From a virus, in IMG/VR virus record IMGVR_UViG_3300020446_000829, positions 1-22,401 of that record: a DNA stretch of 22,401 bases; one strand, 5' to 3'. Positions 7,598-14,068 of this stretch are shown here, piece after piece. The position numbers and the translations under genes were made by a program. Within the stretch, counting starts at the first letter, position 1, and every line of letters starts with the position of its first letter. The notes under the pieces were generated by a model. That model did no database searches and was not told where the DNA came from. It saw only the letters and a list, made by a program, of their open reading frames with translations.

Positions 7598-7857
7598 TAC
7601 TTGTCTTTGCCTACTGTCACAACCAAAGTTTCTAAGTCATCAAAAGCATCTGCTACTTTTGACCAATCACCTTTGTGTGCGATTTTAATTGCCTTATTAA
7701 TAAGTGCTGGTTTCATGTTAAGTTCTTCTGCTACTGCTTTTACAGTATCTTTAAGACCTGCTGTAAGATCTTCAACTTCTTGCATTACTTGAGCACCTTC
7801 ATTTACAAGACGCTCTAGCTTTTGCTTTTCGTCCTGTCCATATACTCTATCACTCAT
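7597..7857 (-). CDS. dsbA: DsbA-like dsDNA-binding late-transcription protein
   Basis: An 86-residue, all-helical, charged protein matching the size (T4 DsbA 89) and layout of the T4 double-strand DNA-binding protein: an N-terminal helix with EKQKLERLVNEGAQVMQEVE, a middle LKDTVKAVAEELNMKPALIN with helix-turn-helix character, and a C-terminal acidic helix DWSKVADAFDDLETLV. T4 DsbA binds near late promoters and enhances late transcription. The gene stands first behind a near-perfect sigma-70 promoter, so the host polymerase should express it early, fitting a regulator needed before the late phase. Sequence identity to T4 is weak, so the family call rests on pattern and context. Confidence 0.6.
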   Translation of the reverse strand: MSDRVYGQDEKQKLERLVNEGAQVMQEVEDLTAGLKDTVKAVAEELNMKPALINKAIKIAHKGDWSKVADAFDDLETLVVTVGKDK

Positions 7858-7881
7858 TATTTTCTCCTAATTAATTTGTAT

Positions 7882-7911
7882 ATTATACACTAATTGCCTG
7901 TGGTCTGTCAA
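7882..7911 (-). promoter_or_regulatory. Consensus sigma-70 promoter upstream of the DsbA-like gene
   Basis: On the minus strand TTGACA (7911-7906), an 18-base spacer and TATAAT (7887-7882) match both hexamers exactly. A start near 7875 gives a leader of about 18 bases containing AGGAGA (7868-7863) before ATG 7857. The -35 box lies inside the final codons of the 2OG oxygenase gene. It probably drives the DsbA-like gene, the membrane/HAD trio and DNA polymerase as an early unit. Confidence 0.8.
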
Positions 7912-8428
7912 TGGAAATATTGCCGGCAATAACAATTCTTTCCTTTTCTTTTTCTTGTGGCGGTACACTATGAGTTACCCAACCTGGAAATACAATCATT
8001 AATCCACAGTTTGGATATATTGCATTTTGGCTAGTTGGAAACACTAGTGGCGAATCGTCTGGTTCTGCATCTACATAATAGACGAAACTCCAAATAGCTG
8101 GGTGATGTGCGTGTGGGTGACAACTGTCACCTTTCTTATATACTGCACCCCAACAATCTGTTGCATAAAATTCTCCGCTTGGAATACTTACCAATCCACC
8201 CTTGATAACATCAATAGCAAAGTCAATTATCTTTTTGAAATCTTCATCTTGGAACATAGTCCATTTTGTCATGTCTGCTTGTACGTTAGTTTTTCTGTAT
8301 TGTTGATCACCTTGTGCTTTTATCTTTTCCGTAAGGATTGGTTTGATGTCTTCATGTTCTGGGTAGATCATTGTAAATACATCTGCTGTTTCGTTAAACT
8401 GTAAAGTTTGTAAGTTAGGAACTAACAT
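7883..8428 (-). CDS. 2OG-Fe(II) oxygenase-like protein (PF13759/TIGR02466 type)
   Basis: A 181-residue double-stranded beta-helix oxygenase of the type common in marine T4-like phages. The first metal site is HPHAHHPAIWSFVYYV (His104-His109), followed by SPLVF, then GLMIVFPGWVTHSVPP with the distal His153, and ERIVIAGN with the Arg (164) expected to bind 2-oxoglutarate. The usual HxD pair reads HPH/HAH here, without an acidic residue in the nearby position, which is also seen in this subfamily as I know it. Family members hydroxylate small molecules or protein side chains; the phage substrates are unknown. Its last codons contain the -35 element of the promoter for the next gene. Ribosome site weak. 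Confidence 0.8.
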   Translation of the reverse strand: MLVPNLQTLQFNETADVFTMIYPEHEDIKPILTEKIKAQGDQQYRKTNVQADMTKWTMFQDEDFKKIIDFAIDVIKGGLVSIPSGEFYATDCWGAVYKKGDSCHPHAHHPAIWSFVYYVDAEPDDSPLVFPTSQNAIYPNCGLMIVFPGWVTHSVPPQEKEKERIVIAGNISIDRPQAISV

Positions 8429-8442
8429 ACAACTATTTAATC

Positions 8443-8637
8443 TTATTTTATTTTGGCTGTTTTTAGTGTGGCTTTGTAGGCTTCTTCAAAACCTTCTTCG
8501 TATATGTATGCTTCTTCATTATGCCAAACACGTTTAAAGTAACTATCGTAACAATCAAAAATGCAAGACTCTGTGGCGTTAAAGTGTCCTTTTACTATCC
8601 AAAAAATTCTATACGCATCTCTACGACTTGGTGCCAC
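8443..8637 (-). CDS. Hypothetical 64-residue basic protein
   Basis: The GTG at 8637 is preferred because GAGGAAGAGA stands directly upstream; the ATG at 8673 lacks a ribosome site and would extend the overlap with the preceding gene. The GTG lies 17 bases inside the end of that gene, so translation is probably coupled. The protein reads like RRDAYRIFWIVKGHFNATES, with aromatic and charged residues, CIFDCYDSYFKRVWHNEEA, and a C-terminal helix EEAYKATLKTAKIK. A CxxxC pair is visible but no known domain. Function unknown. Confidence 0.6.
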   Translation of the reverse strand: MAPSRRDAYRIFWIVKGHFNATESCIFDCYDSYFKRVWHNEEAYIYEEGFEEAYKATLKTAKIK

Positions 8638-9280
8638 TCTCTTCCTCGTCCTTTGATTTATATTGCCACTCATCAGTATGTCCGACGGACCATTTTGGAT
8701 TATTTTCTACTGTGTAATTTTGTGTACATACTTTGAAGTCTGGTATTTTACGATCTCCAACAACAAGACTTTGGTCTGTGAATATTGTTCTATTGTTTGG
8801 TTGTGCGGCAAACTGACCATTGTTCATTTTAATAAAATTAAATGATTTGTGTTCTGGATCGTGTTCTGAAAAATTAACATTAAGAGTTGAATGTTGTGAA
8901 TGACACGTATCAAGTGTAAACATATATTCGCCTTTGTGCATCTGTTTGTCTTTACCAAAGAACTCACAATCTGCTAACATAGGTTTCTTGATTACTGTAA
9001 TATCATAATCAAAGCAATCCCATATCTGTAATGTATCTAGTGGTAATTGGTCTTCTAGATTAATGTCTGTTTTCCAGACAAATGCTGATAAAGGAAGTTT
9101 ATCATATAGAGCACCATACTCTGTTAATAGTGTTTCTACATACAGAGCCTTGCCCATTATACTTCTGATTGAAATCCATATACCTGGAGTAAACTCTCCG
9201 TGACCCTTTTGTAGGTCGTATAAGTATTCTTTCTTTACATATACTTCTACAGGTGGTAGGTTATGAACTAAAAAGGCCAT
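8621..9280 (-). CDS. Conserved-looking hypothetical phage protein (219 aa)
   Basis: No domain is recognised. The protein has a mixed alpha/beta composition with alternating hydrophobic strands (VEVYVKKEYLYDLQKGHGEF, GIWISIRSIMGKALYVETLL, DYDITVIKKPML) and an acidic Lys/Glu tail ending EEESGTKS. Two histidine-rich spots (DTCHSQHSTLNVNFSEHDPEH) might bind metal, which is speculation. It is the first gene behind a late-type box at 9307-9314 and has a good ribosome site (AGAGGA four bases before ATG 9280), so it probably begins a late transcript that runs into the 64-residue gene and the 2OG oxygenase. Confidence 0.75.
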   Translation of the reverse strand: MAFLVHNLPPVEVYVKKEYLYDLQKGHGEFTPGIWISIRSIMGKALYVETLLTEYGALYDKLPLSAFVWKTDINLEDQLPLDTLQIWDCFDYDITVIKKPMLADCEFFGKDKQMHKGEYMFTLDTCHSQHSTLNVNFSEHDPEHKSFNFIKMNNGQFAAQPNNRTIFTDQSLVVGDRKIPDFKVCTQNYTVENNPKWSVGHTDEWQYKSKDEEESGTKS

Positions 9281-9306
9281 AGTATCCTCTGTTTGTTAAT
9301 TTAAAG

Positions 9307-9314
9307 TATTTATC
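9307..9314 (-). promoter_or_regulatory. T4-type late promoter box GATAAATA
   Basis: GATAAATA in the gap between two genes, differing from the T4 late consensus TATAAATA only in the first base, which is also variable in marine T4-like phages. It lies 26 bases before ATG 9280, with an AGAGGA ribosome site in between, the spacing expected for a short late leader. Confidence 0.6.
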
Positions 9315-9320
9315 GGAAGT

Positions 9321-9833
9321 TTATTTTTTAGCTACGAAAGCCTGGCCTTTTTGAATGGCCTTTTGGAACTTTCTCCAGCCAGTATTTGCGTCTAGCTTGT
9401 TTGTTCCATCTGTCCACTCAGTACCTGTATATGTCCAAGTAGACTTTCCATCTTGGTATGCACTACCGCTTGGAAGATCACCTACGTCTCTAATAGGATC
9501 GCCTTTTTTAACAACCTTAGGCTCTACAGTTGGAGCCGCCGCTTTTGTATTTGTTTTAGGTGCTTTTGCAGTTTTACCACCCTTGCCGTCGTCTGGTGCA
9601 AGTCCTAGTCCTTTACGTAATGCACCACCAAAGCCTGGCTTCTTAGGCTGTTTGTTACCGTGAGCACCGCCATACTTTGTACTTGCCTGTTTGGCAAAGT
9701 TAGCTATTGCTCCATCATCACCACCAACGTAATCAAATCCTGCCTTAGCTTTATCTAATGCTTTACCGAAAATACCTTTTTCAGGTTTTTCGTTGAAGGT
9801 GAATGTTTCGTTTGTGAGGTGTTTTATTTTCAT
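9321..9833 (-). CDS. Gly/Lys-rich low-complexity protein, possibly virion-internal
   Basis: A 170-residue protein starting ATG 9833 in TAATG overlap with the metallothionein-like gene. The N-terminal peptide MKIKHLTNETFTFNE is followed by a Gly/Lys-rich middle (KYGGAHGNKQPKKPGFGG; GKGGKTAKAPKTNTKAAAPT) that looks disordered, a short folded patch with WTYTGTEWTDGTNKLDA, and a basic end FQKAIQKGQAFVAKK. No enzyme motif is seen. The charge, low complexity and position at the end of the row of modular proteins suggest a DNA-associated virion-internal protein, but that is inference. Confidence 0.65.
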   Translation of the reverse strand: MKIKHLTNETFTFNEKPEKGIFGKALDKAKAGFDYVGGDDGAIANFAKQASTKYGGAHGNKQPKKPGFGGALRKGLGLAPDDGKGGKTAKAPKTNTKAAAPTVEPKVVKKGDPIRDVGDLPSGSAYQDGKSTWTYTGTEWTDGTNKLDANTGWRKFQKAIQKGQAFVAKK

Positions 9834-10807
9834 TACATCTTTACGCAGTTATCAACAGTTTTGCCGCCCTTTTTCTTTGTACCCATACGTTTGTAGCCTT
9901 TCCAACATACTTTGCCGTCAACGCCTTTTTGTTTTTCGTATACATACTCGGACTTCTCTGCTTCTAATTTATCTGCTAAAGATGATGTGTAATCTTCAGG
10001 AACGCAGTTAGGTACTTCTTTTTTACCTTTCTTCTTCATTCCTATTTGTTTGTAACCTTTCCAACAAGGATCTTTTTCGTCTAAAACTTCTTCTTTAACA
10101 CTTTCGTTGCAGTTAGGTCCGCAGTTACAATCAGAACCACAGTCGCCTTTACAAGCACAATCTGGTCCACAGTTACAATCCTTTGCTTCGTTAATGCTTT
10201 CACTAACTTCTTCAAACTTTTGCTCGTAATCCATGTTGTGATATACTGCACCAATGTAGTCTGATGCTTTTGTGATCTTAGATTGTACCCAACCTTCTAA
10301 TCCTTCTTGTTCTGAAACGTTTTTAAGCATCTCGTGTAGCTTAATAGAATACTTCGCAATCTTGTACAGTTGGGCTCTTGCCATTTGTACTTCGTGATCT
10401 TGCTCTACTTTAGAAGCCTCGTCGGCTAAATTTTCTTGTATTAAGTCTTTGCTTTTCATTTGCGTTTCCTTACTATTATTTAGCCTTTTTAAGGGTTGAC
10501 CAAATAATCCGTGACTCTTGTTATCTAGTGCGTTATCTGTAGGTTTTTGCTTCTTAGGCTTTGCTTTACTGTTTGCTATGTGTGGATTTGCCACTGTTGC
10601 AATATTACCGGCGCTAGTTGCACCTGGTGTAGCAGTTTCATTGTTTATATCGTATGCTTTACCCTTGTGTTTTTCTTTGCGTGGAATATCTTTAGTTTTA
10701 TCGCCATGGCTTCCTGCGGCACCACTTTTACGTAGGCTCTGCATAGCCTGAAAGTTAGGATCTCTTGGCTTACTTGGTTTATTCTTTTTGATTTCTCTTA
10801 TACGCAT
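9833..10807 (-). CDS. Modular protein with metallothionein-like Cys cluster and twin CWKGY repeats
   Basis: A 324-residue modular protein. Residues 1-50 are basic (RDPNFQAMQSLRKSGAAGSH, then KHKGK); 51-115 is low complexity; 117-200 is helical (MKSKDLIQEN, YKIAKYSIKLHEMLKNVSEQ, WVQSKITKASDYIGAVYHNM). Residues 211-233 hold eight cysteines spaced CxC-x3-CxC-x3-C-x3-CxC-x3-C, like a metallothionein. Two copies of CWKGYKxxGxKKKG follow (248-268 and 301-321), each 21 residues long and closed by a Cys. No catalytic motif. The ATG at 10807 has no ribosome site and stands 5 bases after a GATAAATA box. A second in-frame ATG at 10459 (residue 117) has AAGGAAA upstream and gives a peptide resembling a capsid-targeting signal, so two products, or two joined genes, are possible. 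Suspected virion-internal, metal-binding protein. Confidence 0.75.
   Translation of the reverse strand: MRIREIKKNKPSKPRDPNFQAMQSLRKSGAAGSHGDKTKDIPRKEKHKGKAYDINNETATPGATSAGNIATVANPHIANSKAKPKKQKPTDNALDNKSHGLFGQPLKRLNNSKETQMKSKDLIQENLADEASKVEQDHEVQMARAQLYKIAKYSIKLHEMLKNVSEQEGLEGWVQSKITKASDYIGAVYHNMDYEQKFEEVSESINEAKDCNCGPDCACKGDCGSDCNCGPNCNESVKEEVLDEKDPCWKGYKQIGMKKKGKKEVPNCVPEDYTSSLADKLEAEKSEYVYEKQKGVDGKVCWKGYKRMGTKKKGGKTVDNCVKM
9845..10066 (-). repeat. Two diverged copies of a 63-base CWKGY-module repeat
   Basis: Copies at 10004-10066 and 9845-9907 each encode C-W-K-G-Y-K-x-x-G-x-K-K-K-G-x-K-x-V-x-N-C, 21 residues, separated by about 32 residues rich in acid and Lys. Twelve or more positions are identical between copies. 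They look like an internal duplication of a small Cys-bracketed basic module. Confidence 0.7.
10477..10484 (-). promoter_or_regulatory. Possible weak late box inside coding sequence (GCTAAATA)
   Basis: GCTAAATA followed by ATAGTAAGGAAACGCAA and the internal ATG at 10459. It differs from the window's GATAAATA boxes at the second base. Together with the AAGGAAA ribosome site it would give an 18-base leader for the shorter product of this gene. Weak evidence. Confidence 0.3.
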
Positions 10808-10812
10808 AGTAA

Positions 10813-10820
10813 TATTTATC
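10813..10820 (-). promoter_or_regulatory. Late box GATAAATA five bases before an ATG
   Basis: GATAAATA-TTACT-ATG: the box overlaps the stop codon of the HAD/ParB gene (AGATAA) and stands 5 bases before ATG 10807. With a T4-type late start about 6 bases downstream of the box, the mRNA would begin at or near the ATG, i.e. be leaderless. No ribosome site is present. Confidence 0.5.
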
Positions 10821-12387
10821 TTTTCATTAGTTGCATGATCTCTTTTAAACGGCCGTTGATCATGTGTACTCTGGCTTCTTTTTGGCCACGTAAACGTAGA
10901 GCATCGTATCTATGATGTCCATTTACAATACAACCGTCCATATCACATAGTATAGGAGCATACTTCTTATCTCCTGTGCGTTGTAGTGCTTTACCTAGCT
11001 TTTGCCAACTACGATCACGTTGTACGGGCTTTAGTTTATCCAATGGCACTTTACCCTTGCGTCCTATAAACTGTGGTACATCTTTGCTCTTAACTTGTGG
11101 TGGTGCTTCTCCATCTGTAGGCTCTGGGTCAAAGTTATGATCCTGATAACCACTTACATCACCAACTTTATATCCTAAACGTTTTAGGTTTTTAATCATG
11201 TGTTTAGCTTCTATGTCTCCACCAAAGAAGTTTAAGAAGATATCTTGATCACCCATGTTAGCATCATCTGGATCAGTTGTTTTAATATTAGCCATGTTAC
11301 GTCCTAGTTTCATAAAGTCATAGTCAGTAGCATCTGAATCTACCGAGAAACTATTTTTCGGAAGAGGTATAAGATCGCCTTCTTTAGCCATCTTAGTAGC
11401 AGTAGCATACATAACTGCTTTAGCATCTTTACCATAACGTTTTTTAAAGTCTTTAGCATTTTTCTTCATTCCTTTTACGAAACGTTCTTTATCTTTTTCT
11501 TCACCTTTTGTCAATTCTCTTTCCTCAACTGGTTTGTCAAAATATTGTTTTAAGTTGTTTGCAGTTCTTTCGAACTTATGGTCTTTGTGTTTAAATCCTA
11601 CACCACCTGAGGCTTCCCATTTAGCAACGTTCTGACCAAAGTCATCAATTAGTATGTTTGGTGTTCCATCTGGTTGTGTTGCATATTGACTTTTGTTTGC
11701 ACTAATAATAACTTCCTTAGGAGGAAATGCTGTTAAATGTTTCTTTACCCATTCACGTTTGCTAGGTTCAACTCTTTCATCATCAGACATAGGAGCACTT
11801 AATATCTTATACTCTCCTTTTAGTTCCTTAATGATGTTTAATAAGTTTTGCGAGTTTGAAGTAGGCTTTAGGTCTATCCAAAAGTCTTTTGTATCTCTAA
11901 TTTTTTGTAGTGCGGCAGGAACGTCTTTTATTTCTTTCCAATCATCTACACCTAATAGTTTTGTCCAAGCATCAAAAAAGTCTACAAGCACACCGTCCAT
12001 ATCAACATATATTTCACTTGCACTTGATATTTCCGTAGCATCAGCTTCGTTGGCTCTATTGTTGCCTTTGTTTTTATAGTCAAACCTATTGTTAGGTCCT
12101 GTGCCTTTCTTATGTACTAAACCCATTGGCTTAATAGTTTGTGGCATAATTTTCCATTCGTTCCATATTTCTTCTTTCGACTCAGCTAATCCTAAATTGA
12201 ATAAAGTATTTGGATCACTATTTTTATGAGCCTTCTTGTGCATATTATATACTGGAACTCCTTTTTTGTCAACCTTATTACCAAACTTCTTAGCTTGTTT
12301 CTTGATTTCGTCAGGTCCTACATCAGATGTTGTATTAACACCTGGTACAATTAATCCACCATTTTCATATAACTGACGTACTTTCAT
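10816..12387 (-). CDS. Modular HAD nucleotidase-like / ParB-like fusion protein
   Basis: A 523-residue multidomain protein. Residues 1-8, MKVRQLYE, resemble a T4 capsid-targeting peptide. Residues 125-285 form a HAD phosphatase like 5'(3')-deoxyribonucleotidases: YVDMDGVLVDFFDAW (nucleophile Asp129, Asp131), ILSAPM (motif II Ser) and ILIDDFGQN (motif IV Asp248/249). Residues 290-340 carry a basic module with GMKKNAKDFKKRYGKDAK and VMYATATKMAKE. Residues 440-515 are ParB/Srx-like: PLDKLKPVQ, then IVNGHHRYDALRLRGQ, the nucleotide-binding GHxR box. Such a fusion could couple nucleotide dephosphorylation to DNA or NTP binding; no pathway can be assigned. It starts at the stop of the 72-residue gene (shared base at 12387). 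Fold calls are good; role and virion location are inference. Confidence 0.8.
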   Translation of the reverse strand: MKVRQLYENGGLIVPGVNTTSDVGPDEIKKQAKKFGNKVDKKGVPVYNMHKKAHKNSDPNTLFNLGLAESKEEIWNEWKIMPQTIKPMGLVHKKGTGPNNRFDYKNKGNNRANEADATEISSASEIYVDMDGVLVDFFDAWTKLLGVDDWKEIKDVPAALQKIRDTKDFWIDLKPTSNSQNLLNIIKELKGEYKILSAPMSDDERVEPSKREWVKKHLTAFPPKEVIISANKSQYATQPDGTPNILIDDFGQNVAKWEASGGVGFKHKDHKFERTANNLKQYFDKPVEERELTKGEEKDKERFVKGMKKNAKDFKKRYGKDAKAVMYATATKMAKEGDLIPLPKNSFSVDSDATDYDFMKLGRNMANIKTTDPDDANMGDQDIFLNFFGGDIEAKHMIKNLKRLGYKVGDVSGYQDHNFDPEPTDGEAPPQVKSKDVPQFIGRKGKVPLDKLKPVQRDRSWQKLGKALQRTGDKKYAPILCDMDGCIVNGHHRYDALRLRGQKEARVHMINGRLKEIMQLMKR

Positions 12388-12605
12388 TACTTTTTCTTTC
12401 TGCCTCTAAACTTTGGTGTACCTGTCATGTAAGGTTTACTAAACCAAAGTTTAAACCATTCACTATCGCCAGGCTTCACTCCTAGCTTCTTTTCTTTTTT
12501 GCGTATAGCAGTTGCAGTAATGCTAGGGTTCTCGTCAACCTTGTATTCCGTATAGCCTTCGAACTGCCCTATCCCTGCTAGTTTCTGTAGTGTTTTTATA
12601 TCCAT
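12387..12605 (-). CDS. Small basic protein with WFKLWF module (72 aa)
   Basis: The N-terminus MDIKTLQKLAGIGQFEGYTEY is followed by a basic helix (RKKEKKLG) and a C-terminal module VKPGDSEWFKLWFSKPY ending FRGRKKK. From memory, the module DxEWFKLWFSxPYxTG with a terminal FRGRK recurs in proteins of marine T4-like phages, so I treat it as a shared module rather than an enzyme. There is no catalytic motif. It overlaps a 56-codon ORF upstream by 70 bases and shares a base with the next gene. The ribosome site is weak (AAAGAAG close to ATG). Confidence 0.65.
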   Translation of the reverse strand: MDIKTLQKLAGIGQFEGYTEYKVDENPSITATAIRKKEKKLGVKPGDSEWFKLWFSKPYMTGTPKFRGRKKK

Positions 12606-12705
12606 CTTCTTTATATAGTGTTTCTTTGTGTTTGTTTTTAAAACCTCTTATACGCATTTTTAAGTTATCAATCTTTTCATCTAAAGACATATCCTTAAAC
12701 GTCAC
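12535..12705 (-). CDS. Possible small basic helical protein (56 aa), overlapping next gene
   Basis: GTG at 12705 overlaps the TGA of the nucleotidyltransferase gene (GTGA) with GGGAG about 7 bases upstream; a start at the internal ATG 12690 is also possible. The protein begins with a helical, charged stretch (MSLDEKIDNLKMRIRGFKNK) and continues in another frame over the first 70 bases of the 72-residue gene. Otherwise the 97 bases between the two recognised genes would be non-coding, unusual in this dense genome. No homology is recognised. Confidence 0.4.
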   Translation of the reverse strand: MTFKDMSLDEKIDNLKMRIRGFKNKHKETLYKEDGYKNTTETSRDRAVRRLYGIQG

Positions 12706-13730
12706 TTCTTTCTCCCTGACTTCATGTTAGCACACCAGTGATACATCTTACCTTTTTCTCCACCGGCCTTTTTAGCTTTCGCTCTTAAACTTGTTACTGA
12801 ACCTTTACAACTTGCTCCTGCTTTCTTTACTCTGCCGGGTCTTGATTTACCCTTTTTTTTACCGTCTGCAAAGTTTTCGTTTTGTTTCCAAACAAAATCT
12901 ATACCTATGTTTTTAAATAGGTTAGCTGTCTTACTTGCACTTTGTAGAGCTTTGTTCATTAGTTCTTGATTTTCTTTTTCTTGATTATCGTAAAAACGTA
13001 AAAATTTGTTTGCTTCGCTAGGTGCTACATATATCTTGCCACCTACTGTAATTTCATTTGAGTCTGCGTTCCAGCTTAATGGAAAAGGTTTACCATCGCT
13101 TCTACTTGCTATGTTATTAAGTACATCTATTTTAGGCTTTTGTTGTTTTACTACTAGCTCTTGTAAACTTTCTTCTATGCCCATACCTGCTCTAACTTTG
13201 TTGTACATCATTTGAGCTAGTTTTTCATCTCCAGCAACACCTGTTTTAAAAGTTTCAAAGTCACCTTCTGCGGCCGCGGCTTTAAGTTTACTTGCACTCA
13301 TACCTTCAGCACCTTCGGCATCTGGATCACGTTGTCCTGCACTTACTATATTGATTGAGTTAAAATTATAATCTTTTCCGTTGTAGTCATTTAATAATTT
13401 TTCAAATGATGCAACTCTATCTGATCCTGCTACATAAATGATATCTGTGTAGCCTGCTTTTTCTAAATGCTTCATAGCATCTATAATTGTTTTAACTGTT
13501 TGATTTCCTATCTCAATACCTGTAAAACTTTTTTGTGCAAAGAAAACTTTCTCTGCAAAACTTAAAGGATCTGTTTTAGGTTTTTGTGTATGTGTTAAAA
13601 AAAGAAAAGGTTTACCATCCTGTTGCTTTACAACATCAACTAATTTTGCGTGTCCTATTGTTGGAGGATTCATTCGCCCGAAAGCAAATACGGCAGTCTT
13701 AGGAGCCTCGAATAGTTCCCTTAGAAACAT
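12702..13730 (-). CDS. Nucleotidyltransferase (cytidylyl/NMN-adenylyl type) with N-terminal targeting-like peptide and Cys tail
   Basis: A 342-residue protein. MFLRELFEAPKT at the N-terminus resembles a T4 capsid-targeting peptide with an LFE|A cleavage site. Residues 13-150 are a nucleotidyltransferase Rossmann domain: FAFGRMNPPTIGH (the (T/H)xGH motif, His27), IIYVAGSDRV, and MSASKLK (144-149), equivalent to the ISxTKxR signature. Enzymes of this superfamily transfer CMP or AMP (CTP:phosphocholine, NMN, FMN, pantetheine-phosphate); the substrate cannot be decided, and NMN adenylylation is one option. Residues 295-342 form a separate basic module with GRVKKAGASCKGSVTSLRAK and KMYHWCANMKSGRKK (Cys308, His331, Cys333), possibly metal- or DNA-binding. 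Its stop overlaps the GTG of a small ORF; it begins at the final base of the 112-residue gene. Catalytic call good, virion packaging inferred. Confidence 0.8.
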   Translation of the reverse strand: MFLRELFEAPKTAVFAFGRMNPPTIGHAKLVDVVKQQDGKPFLFLTHTQKPKTDPLSFAEKVFFAQKSFTGIEIGNQTVKTIIDAMKHLEKAGYTDIIYVAGSDRVASFEKLLNDYNGKDYNFNSINIVSAGQRDPDAEGAEGMSASKLKAAAAEGDFETFKTGVAGDEKLAQMMYNKVRAGMGIEESLQELVVKQQKPKIDVLNNIASRSDGKPFPLSWNADSNEITVGGKIYVAPSEANKFLRFYDNQEKENQELMNKALQSASKTANLFKNIGIDFVWKQNENFADGKKKGKSRPGRVKKAGASCKGSVTSLRAKAKKAGGEKGKMYHWCANMKSGRKK

Positions 13731-14068
13731 TAGTACTCTCCATCTCTGATCAACTCCATTTCTTCTCCATATAACTTTTCAACTATTGCAGTATAGTCTT
13801 CTTTAGTTAAAAGTTCTTCTGGACTTTTAGGAATGTCATACTTGGAGCAGTAATGCTTACAACCTTTTTCTATCATAGGTGCTAACATTTCTCTTTGATC
13901 AAGTGTTTCACCCTTTTTAAGTTTGTCTTGAATAAGTGCCATCATTGGATAGTACTGCTTACGATAGAACATAGGATCGTTTCTCATGTGTTGACATAAG
14001 TCTTCAACAACATTAAAGCCTAAATCGTCTTCGTATTTGTCTTCGCTAAATTCAACTAGTTTTACCAT
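13730..14068 (-). CDS. Hypothetical phage protein (112 aa)
   Basis: The ATG at 14068 is chosen, since GGAG lies 10 bases upstream; a TTG at 14083 would add 5 residues. It overlaps the previous gene by 7 bases (ATGGTAA). The protein is helical and acidic: LVEFSEDKYEDDLGFNV, then LCQHMRNDPMFYRKQYYPMM, then KGCKHYCSKYDIPKSPEELL. The HMRNDPMFYRKQYYP stretch is familiar from marine T4-like phages, where I know no function. Cysteines at CKHYC could bind metal with the His residues nearby, which is speculation. Confidence 0.75.
   Translation of the reverse strand: MVKLVEFSEDKYEDDLGFNVVEDLCQHMRNDPMFYRKQYYPMMALIQDKLKKGETLDQREMLAPMIEKGCKHYCSKYDIPKSPEELLTKEDYTAIVEKLYGEEMELIRDGEY

Noticed and set aside
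9340-9370. GGCC...GGCC hairpin near the end of the 170-residue gene as terminator
   Set aside because: The stem is only 4 bp, it lies within codons and the following A/T-rich stretch on the minus strand is not a T run.
9355-9663. 102-codon plus-strand ORF rich in Pro, Ser and Phe
   Set aside because: Mirror image of a Gly/Lys-rich minus-strand gene; the composition is explained by the reverse complement of Lys, Gly and Thr codons.
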